From contig JAKSXM010000156.1 in NCBI GenBank assembly GCA_022575985.1, forward strand, positions 2,108,001 to 2,172,000: DNA of 64,000 bases, given 5' to 3'. Position 1 is the stretch's first letter; each line of letters starts with the position of its first letter. Shown piece by piece: positions 36,397 to 47,160 of the stretch. The translations under genes and the position numbers were made by a program. Source of the stretch: Anagrus nilaparvatae. Its lineage: Eukaryota > Arthropoda > Insecta > Hymenoptera > Mymaridae. The notes beneath the pieces were generated by a model that did no database searches, was not told where the DNA came from, and saw nothing but the letters and a program-made list of their open reading frames with translations.

Positions 36397-36488
36397 TTAA
36401 AAGCTGCATACAGAGTTATGGATGCATTTTGTAAACTTGCAGATGAACACAAAAGTAAATATGAAAAAGTCGTACCTTCGCATCACAG
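36397..36488 (+). CDS. Candidate internal exon, unrecognised protein
   Basis: A long pyrimidine tract and TTTTAG acceptor at 36395-36396, and a CACAG|GTCAAT donor after 36488, bound a 92-bp block. One frame is open with a balanced composition: LKAAYRVMDAFCKLADEHKS, then KYEKVVPSHH. It looks like an amphipathic helical segment of a normal cellular protein, unlike the satellite translations around it. I do not recognise the family and saw no adjoining exon. It sits between the TTAA-flanked element and the inverted satellite copies. An exon brought in by a mobile element is also possible. Confidence 0.42.
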
Positions 36489-36599
36489 GTCAATCTTTAT
36501 GCTGTTGAGATTTATTAAGAACGAGACATTTTTTAGTGCTTTCTTTAAAATCCGGGGGTTGCAACCCTTAAATATAATTTTCTGCATGAAATTAGGATT

Positions 36600-37048
36600 T
36601 TGCGACCAAAAAAACCTACTAAGGGTCGTTAAAGTGAATGAAAACGCCTGAAGTTGCCGATTGTGGGCACCTCAAGCATTTTTAATGAAAACCGATATCA
36701 CATTCGTGATCAGTGACCCAAAAAACCTACTGGGGGTCGTTAAATATACAAGAAAAGATCTATTTAAAAATACCCAAAAATTAACCTGAAGTTGCCTAAT
36801 GTGGGCAACTGAATCATTTTCGGTAAAAACCGATATCATATTCGTGTTCAGTGACCCAAAAAACCTATTGGGGGTCGTTAAAATTACTAAAAAAGATCTA
36901 TTTAAAAATACCCAAAAATTAACCTGAAGTTGCCTATTGTGGGCAACTGAATCATTTTCAGTAAAAACCGATATCATATTCGTGTTCAGTGAGCCAAAAA
37001 ACCTACTAGGGGTCGTTAAATTTACAAAAAAAGATCAATTTAAATTTT
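36600..37048 (-). repeat. Inverted copies of the 138-bp satellite, about 3 units
   Basis: Reads as the reverse complement of the array at 34278-35965: GACCCAAAAAACCTA, GTGTTCAGTGAC, CCGATATCATATTCG, GTTGCCTATTGTGGGCAAC. The outer end GATCAATTTAAATTTT pairs with 34247-34262, so the two arrays face each other around about 650 bp. Minus-strand units here are open for 101 codons. Confidence 0.9.
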
Positions 37049-37258
37049 AGGGCTTAAGGGGAGGGGGAAATTGGGGGTAATTTCACCCAATTTTCACCAG
37101 CGCAAGTTTATTCATTGTATACAATGTTCTTTAGGCCTATCTGAAGAGATTCCCATACGTTTCATCGTAAGTCAGCCAGGGTCGTGGTTTTCAGAGGTTT
37201 GGCCTTTTTTTACACCTAGGCCCCGACTATTATCAGTGCTGGTAAATTCAGAGAGCAC

Positions 37259-37605
37259 CAGCGTTGATTTGGAATTATTAATAATTTTTTATTTTTTTCA
37301 CTCTGTGTAAAAATCGAATTTCTCGTCACCGAGTTCACTCTGTTTACATTTTGGGCATACGAAAATATTGATTAGATAATATTAATTAATTTGAAGAAAA
37401 GTATTATAAATTCATTTTTATTTAAAAAGCAACGAATGAAAAATTTTTCCGGCATAATTATAAAGGTTTTACGGTTTTATAACTAATTATAGTTTATTAA
37501 CCAACAAAATAAACAAAGTGAACTTGTAAACAATTATTCAATTTTTATACAAGGTGACTACATGAAAATGTAAAAAATAAATGTAATAATTCCAAATCAA
37601 CGCTG
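37259..37605. mobile_element. 347-bp MITE with 22-bp inverted ends
   Basis: Ends CAGCGTTGATTTGGAATTAT (37259) and its complement ATAATTCCAAATCAACGCTG (37605). A second nested pair, AGTTCACTCTGTTTAC and GTAAACAATT/AAAGTGAAC, lies inside. CAG-type ends suggest a hAT MITE, but an 8-bp flanking duplication is not evident. Confidence 0.65.
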
Positions 37606-37860
37606 CAGGCCTATTCTGTATTTGATTCACGCTGTTTTCACGTGAAAGCATGCAATTTTAGGTTAAAAGTACGTGAGTCGAAGGAAATTAGTTATTGAAA
37701 ATGTGAATTCCTAATTTTAGGTTAGATTTTATTGCGAAAACACTCTGAAATTGATTCCCTTATAACCGAACTTTATTCGCGTTATACGAATGAATGAACA
37801 ACTATATAACGAAAACTTAAAATTCGATAAAACCTTTCTAAAATAGATTTCTCGACTAGG

Positions 37861-38855
37861 TTAACCCATTTACGCCCAAGCGGACGTTAACGGAAAGTCA
37901 AAAAAAAAAAATAGGTTCCCGTATAGATAGAGGCTTTTAAATTACATGTCTATATTAAATTTCATGCTCTTACCTAATCTGAAGTAAGATTTTACTTACA
38001 ACCCTTTTAAATGCCCCAAAAATAGAGATAAGGGGGGCAAAAGAGGGGTTAAAATAAAAATGACGGAAAAATCAATATAAAAAAAAAAATGATACCAAAA
38101 AACATTTAAATTTACTTATTTGTGCAAAAAACTTACATTTTTACTTACTTACATTTTTAGGTTTATGGGATATTTAATTGGATTTTAACCCTGATATTGC
38201 AACTAGGGGTAGTTTTTCCCAAAAATATCAAATATTGTTTTTTTAGTTCCAAATCGGTTGTAATAGGTAAATTTTACTAATAATTCCATTTTTTGAATTT
38301 GTTTTGAGCTAAAATGCTTCTGTGCTCTTAAAAATTACCCTTAAAAGGTAAATACGGGTAAATATAAGAATAGTAAATTCTATAGGTTCCATTTAGCCCT
38401 GATAAGCCCTATTTTTACGCTCACAGAAGCGTTTTAGCTGAAAACAAATTCAAAAAATGGAATCAGGAGTAAAATTTACCTATTTACCTAAAACAATATT
38501 TGAAATTTTTGGGAAAAACTACCCCCAGTTGCAATATAAGAGTTGAAATTCAATTAAATATCTCATAAATCTATAAAATGTAAGCTTTTTGCACAAATAA
38601 GTAAATTTAAATGTTTTTTGGTATCATTTTTTTTTTTTATATTGATTTTTCCGTCATTTTTATTTTAGCCCCTTTTTCACCCCCCTTATCCCTATTTTTG
38701 GAGAATTTAAAAGCGTGGTAAGTAAAATCTGACTTCAGATTCAGTAAGAGCATGAAATTTTACGATAGACATGTAATTTAAAAGCCTCTATCTATACGGG
38801 AACCTATTTTTTTTTTGACTTTCCGTTTACGTCCGCTTGGGCGTAAATGGGTTAA
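37861..38855. mobile_element. TTAA-flanked palindromic element, piggyBac-like ends
   Basis: TTAACCCATTTACGCCCAAG at 37861 and its complement ending GGGTTAA at 38855: a TTAA target duplication plus CCC...GGG ends, the hallmark of piggyBac-type transposons. Inverted arms extend nearly to the centre (about 38360), pairing TTTGGTATCATTTTTTTTTT and ACTACCCC-type blocks, with a short unpaired centre. No transposase. Its termini resemble those of 49032-50111. Confidence 0.88.
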
Positions 38856-39104
38856 TTGAATTAATTGTAAAAAATTAAAAATTCTGCAAAATATTAATAT
38901 TTACTGTTAATATATTTGTACATTTAATTACATCTTTTTAATATTTTAAAATGTAAAGCATCATTTAAAAGCCTCACATAAATGAAATAAAGAATAAAAT
39001 AGTCTTTGGCCCCGATACTTTATAGCACTTTTTTCTTTTCTATTAAAAAATTATGTTATATTCTTTTTTGTAAAGCGTTATACTCCACTCAATATGCGGG
39101 TTTT

Positions 39105-39385
39105 GTTGATATACTAGCCCTCACCAGGTTTTTGTCTAGAATAGGTTTTTTGGGTCGTTGATCACGATTATTGAGGTAATTTCTATAGAAGATAAGGCTT
39201 TACTCCTAAATCAGCAATAACTAACCCCGAAAAAAGGTATTTTCGCTATATTCATTACTCTAGATGATTTAAGGGTGAATCTCAAGTTTATTTAATATAG
39301 GGCTCCGAAATTCGTAATCAGCGACCCAAGAAACCTATATATATTAGAACAAATCTGGTGAGAGCTAATAACTATTCCCCCCCTC
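39105..39385. repeat. Foldback repeat with shared GGGTCGTTGATCACG core
   Basis: Left CTAGCCCTCACCAGGTTTTT, ATAGGTTTTTTGGGTCGTTG pairs with right CAGCGACCCAAGAAACCTAT, ATCTGGTGAGAGCTAATA. The centre is near 39245. The arms carry the core motif found in several other elements of the window. Confidence 0.8.
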
Positions 39386-39414
39386 GCCCCACTGTAATTG
39401 AGTGTTACGATTAT

Positions 39415-39610
39415 TAACATGGAACATGTTTATAGGGAGGGGGTACCTCAGAACTTGAAAATTAAGGGGGGGGGGGTCAAATTTGTCCGGTTTAAGGGGG
39501 GGGGGGATTGAATGAGATTTAAAATAATTTCAATTTAGAGACTTTGAAAAATCTGGGCTTAGGGACTTGGAATAATTCGGTTTTAGGGACTTTGAATAAT
39601 TTTGTTTTTT
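39415..39610 (+). repeat. ACATGGAACATGT-family repeat
   Basis: AACATGGAACATGTTTATAG, GGAGGGGGTACCTC, long G runs, then units of the type TTAGGGACTTGGAATAATTC. Very close to the 55-kb copy over the first 70 bp. Confidence 0.85.
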
Positions 39611-39930
39611 AAAAAAATTCATCTATCATGAAGTTATTTTTTTCACTTCCTTTTGTAATTTACTTTAGTTGCTTTTAATATGAATCACTCGACATATCCT
39701 TATCATATTTTGCTAGTTGTAAATTGTTGTTTTGTCTTTTTCTTTTTGGCATGCTTGAATTTTCTGTATACAAATTTTTTAATTTTTAAGGAATCTTTTA
39801 ATAAAAAATATATTAATAGTTACCGTAATTATAAATTATAAAATAATTATTTTTATTTTATATTTTATTTTACTCATTAATATATTTTAATCTTCACTCA
39901 GACTTCTCATTATTTATAATGACTTACTAG

Positions 39931-40540
39931 TATTTTTAGCCATTGATCATGTTATGTGTCCCTTAAAATTAAAAAAAAAAATTTTTAAATTTATTGACTA
40001 CAGACGGAGATATTAGCGCTTGAAATTTCATTAATTTTTGAGGTACTTAATTAATCAAGACTTTTTTATAAATAATCTAATTTTAAAAATCTTTGAATAT
40101 AATATTTAAGTCATTATTTAGCATCGATTCAGTAAAAAAAATCTCAATTTTTAACAATAGTGTGAAATATATTTCAAGTTTTTTGATTTTTGGCCTAACC
40201 TAAATTTTTCAAAAAATCAATTTATTCGCGGCGAAACGTAGAAAATCAAAATTTTTTTTTAGTGAATCGATGCTAAATAATGTCCTAAATATTATATTCA
40301 AAGATTTTCAAAATCAGATTATTTATAAAAAAGTCTTGATTAATTAAGTACCTCAAAAATTAGTGAAATTTCAAGCGCTACATCTCCGTCAGTAGTCAAT
40401 AAATTATCAAAATTATTTTTTTAATTTTAAGGGACACATAACATGATCAATGGCTAAAAATATTAAACATTCCAGAAGTTTCGATCTCCAGAAATTTTTA
40501 CTCAAAAAATGCTATTTCTATCCACCTGATTCAACCTTAA
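39931..40540. mobile_element. Foldback sequence ending in a TTAA terminus
   Basis: Arms 39931-40190 and 40205-40462 are reverse complements (TTAGCCATTGATCATG at the outer ends, GCATCGATTCA inside). The following 78 bp (40463-40540) repeat the terminal region of 33885, ending CTGATTCAACCTTAA. The arm sequence (TCCGTCAGTAGTCAATAAAT) also recurs at 36140-36180. Thus it shares the right-hand half of the 33.9-kb family. Confidence 0.75.
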
Positions 40541-40695
40541 AACCTAAATATTCACTGTACTTTTTTAAGTATAGACGCATAAATAGGAAAATATTTTAGT
40601 TAGACCTGGACAATATAAAAAATTATTATTTTATAAATTCAAATATTTACTGCCCTTTACTACGCAATGTGTTGTCCGAAATCTTTAAATTGTAG

Positions 40696-40806
40696 ATATG
40701 GAGATTTTTAATCTGTTGGTCAGTGAAATAGCATATTATGACCCATTGTGGTTTTGTTTATTCGCTTTTATGGATAAAGGTTGTATACAAGTATTCTTTC
40801 TCAGTG
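40696..40806 (+). CDS. Candidate internal exon, unrecognised
   Basis: Acceptor AAATTGTAG and a good donor AGTG|GTAAGA bound 111 bp open in only one frame: MEIFNLLVSEIAYYDPLWFC, then LFAFMDKGCIQVFFLS. The segment is hydrophobic with scattered polar residues. The frame also runs on past the donor to 40910. No family recognised and no partner exon identified, so it may be chance. Confidence 0.32.
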
Positions 40807-41470
40807 GTAAGAAAGCATCATTTCTGGTCGCGAAACTACTGGGTGGTACGTGGGTTCAGGCTACTGACAAGAAAAATAAAAAATTTTTAATATTAAATAA
40901 AAATATTTGATTTCTGAGCTAACAATAATTTGCTTTATTTTTTCAATAAGTTGCCCACGTTTCGAAGACCTTCAGTCTTCATTATCAAGGCTAAAAATTT
41001 TTGCAATATTTTACAATTTTATAAAAAATTTTTTTTGTACAATTCCAAATTTAAAATTAACTTTACCTTATAAAATATTTTTAAGTAAAGAATATATAAA
41101 ATTCTTCACTGAGTAACGATCTTATACTAATCTTTGAGTTTTTAAAAAAATTTTACAAGTGCTAGATTTTTTTACATGAAGGAACATAATATAAATAAAA
41201 TATAAAGATTGTAACTCTAACGTACATTTTTTATGATAAGTTTACTTTAAATAATTAGCATGTAAATAAACATTAGCATATTGAGTAATTCATTAATTTT
41301 TATGCAAAATTAATTTTGTTTTACCTGTCAAATTAATTTTTAACAATTGAAATTTTTTGAGTCAGCCCATATACATAATGAAATCAATTATTTCAACTGT
41401 ATAGGAATGTACATTAAATAAATCTTGTATCCAATATAATTTGTAAATTTGAATTAATTAATATCATATC

Positions 41471-41501
<31 letters not shown>

Positions 41502-41875
41502 CATAATTATAGATTCAATAGATATTATGTCATCAAAATAATTTCCGTAACTAGATTTCATTTGATGAATGATTTTAAATCGATACATAATACTAAATTA
41601 CCAATTATTATTAATACTAAATTATAATTGTACAACGAATTTAAAAATTAATGCAAAATTAATATAATTGCTTTTTATTTTTTTAGGTTAAAATGAAATA
41701 CATGATTAAAATCTGTTTTAATCATTATAGAGCAAAGCTCTGCTGAAAAAATTTTCAGTATTTGTATACATACAAGATTTGGACTAAACTAGATAAATGG
41801 TTTTTTTTTTAGTTTAAGCTTTCCCTGTCGTATTATAGTATAAATATTTCAATGAAATTTTAATCATTTTTGATA

Positions 41876-42175
41876 TGGAACATACTGATAGGTAGGGAAA
41901 CCCTGGGAATTTAAAAATCAAGAGGGGGGTCAAATGTATTTGATTTAAGAGGTGGGGCCAAAGTGTCCGATTTAAGAAGGTGTCTGATTCAGGGGTCAGG
42001 GATTCAAATGGGACTAAGAATAATTTCAATTTAAGGATTTAGAATAATTTGAATTAAAAAACTTATAATAATTTGAATTTAGGGACTTCTCAGAATAATA
42101 ATAATAGTCCGGGATTAGGGGTTTGTAATAATTCGGGTTAAGTGAATCAGAATAATTTGAGTTTAGAATCTTAAC
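41876..42175 (+). repeat. ACATGGAACATGT-family repeat
   Basis: Diverged copy: ATATGGAACATACTGATAGG, AAATCAAGAGGGGGGTC, then about nine 22-bp units related to GGACTTAGAATAATTTGAAT. The downstream end GGTTGTGTTTACACAAACC (42242) matches the 55,860 end of the 55-kb copy (GGTTGTGTAGTTACACAAAC). Confidence 0.75.
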
Positions 42176-42280
42176 ATCTAGTAAAGTGATAATTATAGTT
42201 GTTCTCTCCCTCAGCTGTAGTAAACATATTTCATGCATTTAGGTTGTGTTTACACAAACCAATCATAAGTTTTTCATTGA

Positions 42281-42658
42281 GATTTCGACAAGGGGCGGTT
42301 TACTTAGCACAAAGTAACTATGTTTCAAGTGTGCTTCAAGTGAGCAAATCATTTTGGCAGCACTGGTAATGTTTTAAATTAATTAAATAGCTGGACACCA
42401 ATGATTTTTATTAAAAAAACCACCTCTTCATCCTCCTTTTAATCTTATAAGTCTTTTGTAGGTCTTCTAAAAGAAGTAAATATTGTTAATATATATTAGG
42501 GTTTTGAGATTAAAAAGCGAGTGCGGGGATGGTTTTTTTGGTTAAAATATATTGGTGTCCAAATATTTAATTAATTTTGAACATTGGCAGCGGTGCCAAA
42601 ATGAATCGCACACTAGGCTTACACCAGGTCAAGTGGACCGCCCTTTGCGTTTCGAAAG
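42281..42658. repeat. Inverted repeat with about 170-bp arms
   Basis: Arms pair AAGGGGCGGTTTACTT with AAGTGGACCGCCCTTT, TTTTGGCAGCACTGGTAATG with CATTGGCAGCGGTGCCAAAA, and GGACACCAATGATT with ATTGGTGTCC. Centre near 42480. Probably a MITE. Confidence 0.8.
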
Positions 42659-43340
42659 TCTAGCTTTCTTTGTCAAAATCTGAAAAATACATTTAAGTTG
42701 ACAACCAATTTTTTTTATAAAAATAATGCACATTTTTTTGAAAATTATTCATGAATAAAAAAAAAAATAATGAGCATAAAATACGTACCTATAGAATATT
42801 TTTAAAAATTAGAATAAAAATTTATTCTAAAAAAAAATATATAAAACAACACTGACAGTACATGTACTAGATACCGTCAAAGACGGGTAGAGCGAAGCTG
42901 ATCATGTTAGAAAAAAGCAAGAAAAGAGTTTCAGTAATTTTTTAATTTAGGGATTTTAAAAGCTTTGATTAGATTGAGTTCAATAATAATGTTTAAATAA
43001 GACGTAAAAAAATGTTAAGCATAGTTAAAATTTTTAAGTATTGGCCAAAAAGTACACGAAAAATCCGCCCCTTATTTTGAAACCTTATTATTTGTTTGCT
43101 GAAAAGATTTCAACCAAACTTTTGTTGGCGGAACTTTGTTATTACGTCCTTTTTCTATAATTCACCAACAACAAAAAAGTTACTCTGAACTCTAATACCC
43201 CTCAATTAAAATAATTACCAAAATAATATTATACACAAGTCAGAATGTGGTGCAACGGTTTCCGAATTCGTCAACCAGAGAAAGAAAAAGTCTTCTGTAG
43301 GTTTTGTATGTCGCTGAATCCGAATTTGGGGTCCAAATCT
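42659..43340. other. AT-rich stretch, nothing assigned
   Basis: No supported gene. A diverged copy of the shared core (GTAGGTTTTGTATGTCGCTG) occurs at about 43300. Confidence 0.4.
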
Positions 43341-43344
43341 TAGT

Positions 43345-43680
43345 CCTAAAATTAAAGTATTCTAAGTTCTTGTGCTTACTCCCACTTTAAATTATTCTAA
43401 GTCCCTTAATCGGAAATATTTTAAGTCCACTTCATACCCCTCTCCCCTAAAAACGTCGTTAATATTTCAACCCCTCCCCCCCTAAAACGTCAATACACGG
43501 TGATCCCGGGTGGGACGTGAATATTATTTTATTAGGTGCATCGCTAGTTGTTGATGCTTGTAATCTTAGCTGCGATTGGTTAACTAATAAACAAACAATG
43601 CATCCGCTCTGGATCGCCCTGTATTTACCCCCCCCCCCCTAAAACATCACTTTTTTACCCACCCCTGCCCGGCATTAACA
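43345..43680 (-). repeat. ACATGGAACATGT-family fragments
   Basis: Reverse-orientation 22-bp units (ATTATTCTAAGTCCCTTAAT type) followed by two C-rich blocks (CCCCTCCCCCCCTAAAACG and CCCCCCCCCCTAAAACATCAC) separated by about 130 bp of unrelated sequence. Confidence 0.7.
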
Positions 43681-44465
43681 CACACTAACACTATTATATA
43701 GTATAGTATAAGTGAACGCAACGTACGGAGGTACCATTGATACCAACCTATGAATTTAATTTTGTCATATGACTTTAAAAATACCATGTCCAGCACCGGA
43801 AGATCATGTAATAACAAAGATTTTGCAAGAAAAAATTTTGCTTAAGTTCCCTTATGCAAAAAGTTAACAAAGATGCAATAAGAGGGCAGATTTTCCAGAG
43901 TCTTTACTTTGCTTTCGCTAACAAGAGACCGGTAACTTTAGGAAACCAAATTACAAATTACTTTGAATAATAATTGAAAAAACCCTCCGATAACCTCCGT
44001 TTATTCCAACGGGCCTTCTAGGCACAAGAATACTGTGCACAAGGCTTTTAAATGTAGTTTTTTGGTAATATTGCTTTTTAGTTAGTTAGTTAACAAAAAC
44101 ACTTCTTGTTGGTCACAATTTTCCGGTATTAAAGTCATTTTTCAAGCCTTGGATACCGCAATTTTTCTCAATGTTATAGCAATTTAACCAAATGGTCATT
44201 TTTGTCCCGAAATGTTTAATTTTTAAATTATCTCAAAAATTGCAATTTTAGACAAAAATGGGTTTTATAGTTTTATAGGTCTCAACAATTTTCTAAAAGC
44301 TTTTTTCTGAAAATTCTTTATTTGTCCTTTAGAATTATTTGTTTACAAAACATTATTACCTTTCTAATTTTTTATATTAAATTCTCTTCTTTACAGTCAG
44401 TAAATTGAATGCCCATTTTTGTCCCAAAATGATCAATTTTTCAATTTGCTGCAAAAATCGTAGTT
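43681..44465. other. Less AT-rich stretch, no gene recognised
   Basis: Between 43690 and 44040 composition is closer to coding DNA, but all frames carry stops within 30 codons and no splice-bounded exon stands out. 44225-44330 is the reversed low-copy repeat also seen at 12467 and 28548. Confidence 0.4.
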
Positions 44466-44469
44466 TTAA

Positions 44470-44770
44470 CATTGAACATGTTTCTAAGGAGGGGTAACCT
44501 GTGAATCTGAAAATCAAGTGGGGTCAAATGTCAAAAATCATGTGGGGTTAGGAACTTAAAATATTTTATATTTAGGGACTTTGAATAATTTACTTTGAGA
44601 GGCTTAGAAAAATTCAAGTTTAGGGACTTAAAATATTCCGGGTTTAGAGACTTCTAATAATTTGAGTTGAAGGACTTAGAATATTTTCAATTTAAGGACT
44701 TAAAATAATACAGGTTTACAGAATCTAAATTATTTGGGTTTAGAAGCTTAACATCTAGTAAAGGTGATAA
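44470..44770 (+). repeat. ACATGGAACATGT-family repeat
   Basis: AACATTGAACATGTTTCTAA, AAAATCAAGTGGGGTC, then about ten units of the type TTTAGGGACTTAAAATATTC. Ends with CTTAACATCTAGTAAAGGTG, a tail shared with 42165-42190. Confidence 0.8.
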
Positions 44771-45070
44771 TTACAAATTATAAGAATAGCGATTTTATTG
44801 TAATGTTGCTTATCATTTATGTATTATAACTAGTCCTTTTTAGAGGTTTATTTTTCACGTCCTATAATTAGTCTTATAGCCCAATTAGAGCTTGTAATTA
44901 TTGAATCCCAATATTTTCTTACCCTTTCTTCAAAAAAGGCAGTTAATTAGATAATTTTAGCTCTGCTTTCAAAATATTGCAAAAAACTAAAATGGGGTAG
45001 TTTTTGCTGATCTCATGTCCTCTACTTCTCAGCCACTTTCTACCCCAGATTGCTTATTTCAGAATCAAAG

Positions 45071-45562
45071 CATACCTACTTTTGTATTCTAATTTTTTTG
45101 GTCGCGAGTTCTAGAAAAAGTTATGGGTCCACAAAGTTAAGCAATTTTCGAAAACTAAAACTGAAAGTATGACACCCCGGAATAGACTAGATTATTAGAT
45201 CAGGCCAAAACATACTTAATTTATATTTTAAATTTTTTGGTATTTTGGATTTGGAAGGGCATGTCGAGCTATTGAAGACCCGCCGTTTACTCACGCTCAC
45301 GCTCTTAGTTTATAGACATAGTATACATTATTTTGAGCTCGGATAAACGTCTTCAATGGCCCGACATGCCTCATTCAGAATTAAAACACCGAAAAATGTC
45401 AAATATAAACTTATTATGTTTTGGCCTTAGTTAAAAACCCTTGCTATTCCGGGGTTTCATGCTTTTAATTCTTTTTTTCAAAAATTGGCCATTTTTGTGG
45501 ATCCATGACTTTTTCCAGAACACGCGGCCGAAAAAATTAGAATACGAAAGTGTATGTATTTA
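45071..45562. repeat. Foldback repeat with about 230-bp arms
   Basis: Arms pair TTGTATTCTAATTTTTTTGG with CCGAAAAAATTAGAATACGA, CACCCCGGAATAG with CTATTCCGGGGTTTC, and GGGCATGTCGAGCTATTGAA with TTCAATGGCCCGACATGCC. Centre near 45316. No coding capacity. Confidence 0.82.
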
Positions 45563-46540
45563 GGTCTTGAATATCTCTGTGCCAAAATTTAGCTGTAATA
45601 CCAGAGGTAATACTTACACGCACTTATTACCATACCATTATTATTACCAGGTTCCTAATCTCTTTTTTATTTAATAAAATTACGCCATTTAAAAAAATCA
45701 GTTTTTAAACAACTGGTTTTATTTCAATGAAGTAACCTTCAGAAGAATTAAAAACTTATTAGTTATTAGTTTCAAATCAATTTTTCAAACTGATCAATGT
45801 ATAAGAAAAAAAAAATTCAATGATAATGGAATTATACATAGAATGCATACGGATGGAGTTGCATATTATTTGAACTAGGTTTAGTCCAAAAATATATATC
45901 TAATATTAATATTTGAAATTTTATGTTTAGATTTCTTTTTGAATACTAAATTAATTTTAAAACTAATATTTATGTAAAATTCCAAAAAATATTCCTAAAA
46001 ACAAATAATCTAATGCAACTTATTTTTAGTAATTTTTTATGCGATTCTCCATCAGCCATTTTAAAATTAAAAAAAAATCATGCAAAAAAATATGTCCTAA
46101 AACACACGAAAAATGAAAATTTTATTATTCTTCATTAAATATACCTTTTTTTGATGCTATTTACAATACTGATAAGCAGCGTGTCGATTTTTTTTAGTAT
46201 CCAACTTTTACCCTAAATAATGAGTTTCCGGTTAATTTTATAGAAAGTTTGAAATCAAATTCTGAGAATAGAGACTTTTTAACAAATGGATACATTTTTA
46301 GAAAAATAGATTTTGGTTTAAAATTAATTTAGAACTCGTAGATAGGCTCTTGGGCGTTAAATGTTTAATTCAATAAAATTCGGATTAATAAATAAATAAT
46401 AAAAAACGCAAAGAATTATAAAAAAGCTAAGGCTTTTTATTTTAGACACGATCACATATTTATTGAGTATTTTTTCTTTAATAACGTTGATGGGATCCAC
46501 AACCTCATAAATTGAAAACTATTATTTATTATCACACTCC

Positions 46541-47160
46541 AAGGCAATATAAGCATGTAGAGGCATCGGAATGACCTGGGGACCAAATTCCTTCATAAAT
46601 TGGAGAATTTAAAGACTTTTTCGTTTTTTAACTTCATGAACTTTTAAGGCACGATTTCATCTATATATTGCATACACAGGGTAATCGTGCCTAAAAAATA
46701 AATTTCAATTTATTTAGTTATTTTCTGGTTATTTTCGATCATTAACCACATTTTGGATGCATTAAATTCAAAACCAATTCATTTTTTACCATTTTTATTA
46801 TTTTTTAATAATTTTTTTTGATACATGAAATCAGTTTTTAGGTCATTTCTCTGCAAGCACTTGATGAAATCACTTTAAATTAAAAACCCTACAACTAGAT
46901 CTTATTTCAAAAAATTTGGTTTAAGGAATTTTTGATTCATCGAGTAGGTTCTGTGATCTTGAGGATACACTTTCTCGAATATACATCCCTACACATAACA
47001 AGGCAATATAAGCATTTAGAGGCATCGGAATGACCTGGGGACCAAATTTCTCCACGAATTGGACAATTTAGAAATTTTTCCGTTTTTTGACCTGGCAAAC
47101 TTATAAGGCACGATTTCATCTATGTATTGCATACATAGGGTGATTGTGCCTAAAAATATA
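46541..47160 (+). repeat. Direct duplication, copies 459 bp apart
   Basis: Copy 1 (46541-46700) and copy 2 (47000-47160) share AAGGCAATATAAGCAT, AGAGGCATCGGAATGACCTG and GGACCAAATT. Each ends with a hairpin: GGCACGATTTCATC and ATCGTGCC around about 25 bp. The intervening 300 bp are not duplicated. Confidence 0.8.

Noticed and set aside
11521..36488. ATR-type kinase gene linking the exons at 11.5 and 36.4 kb
   Set aside because: The resemblance is six or seven residues recalled from memory, the first exon appears to end in a stop, and no kinase exons were seen downstream.
36672..36977. 101-codon minus-strand frame as a protein gene
   Set aside because: Translation of the inverted satellite units, repeating the same 46-residue block.
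34278..37048. CRISPR-like regularity of the repeat array
   Set aside because: Units are contiguous 138-bp satellites without unique spacers, and the sequence is eukaryotic.
12890..44770. Telomere-like repeat suggested by TTAGGGACTTAGAATAATT units
   Set aside because: The period is about 22 bp with diverged units inside a dispersed element, not a 5-6 bp telomeric repeat.
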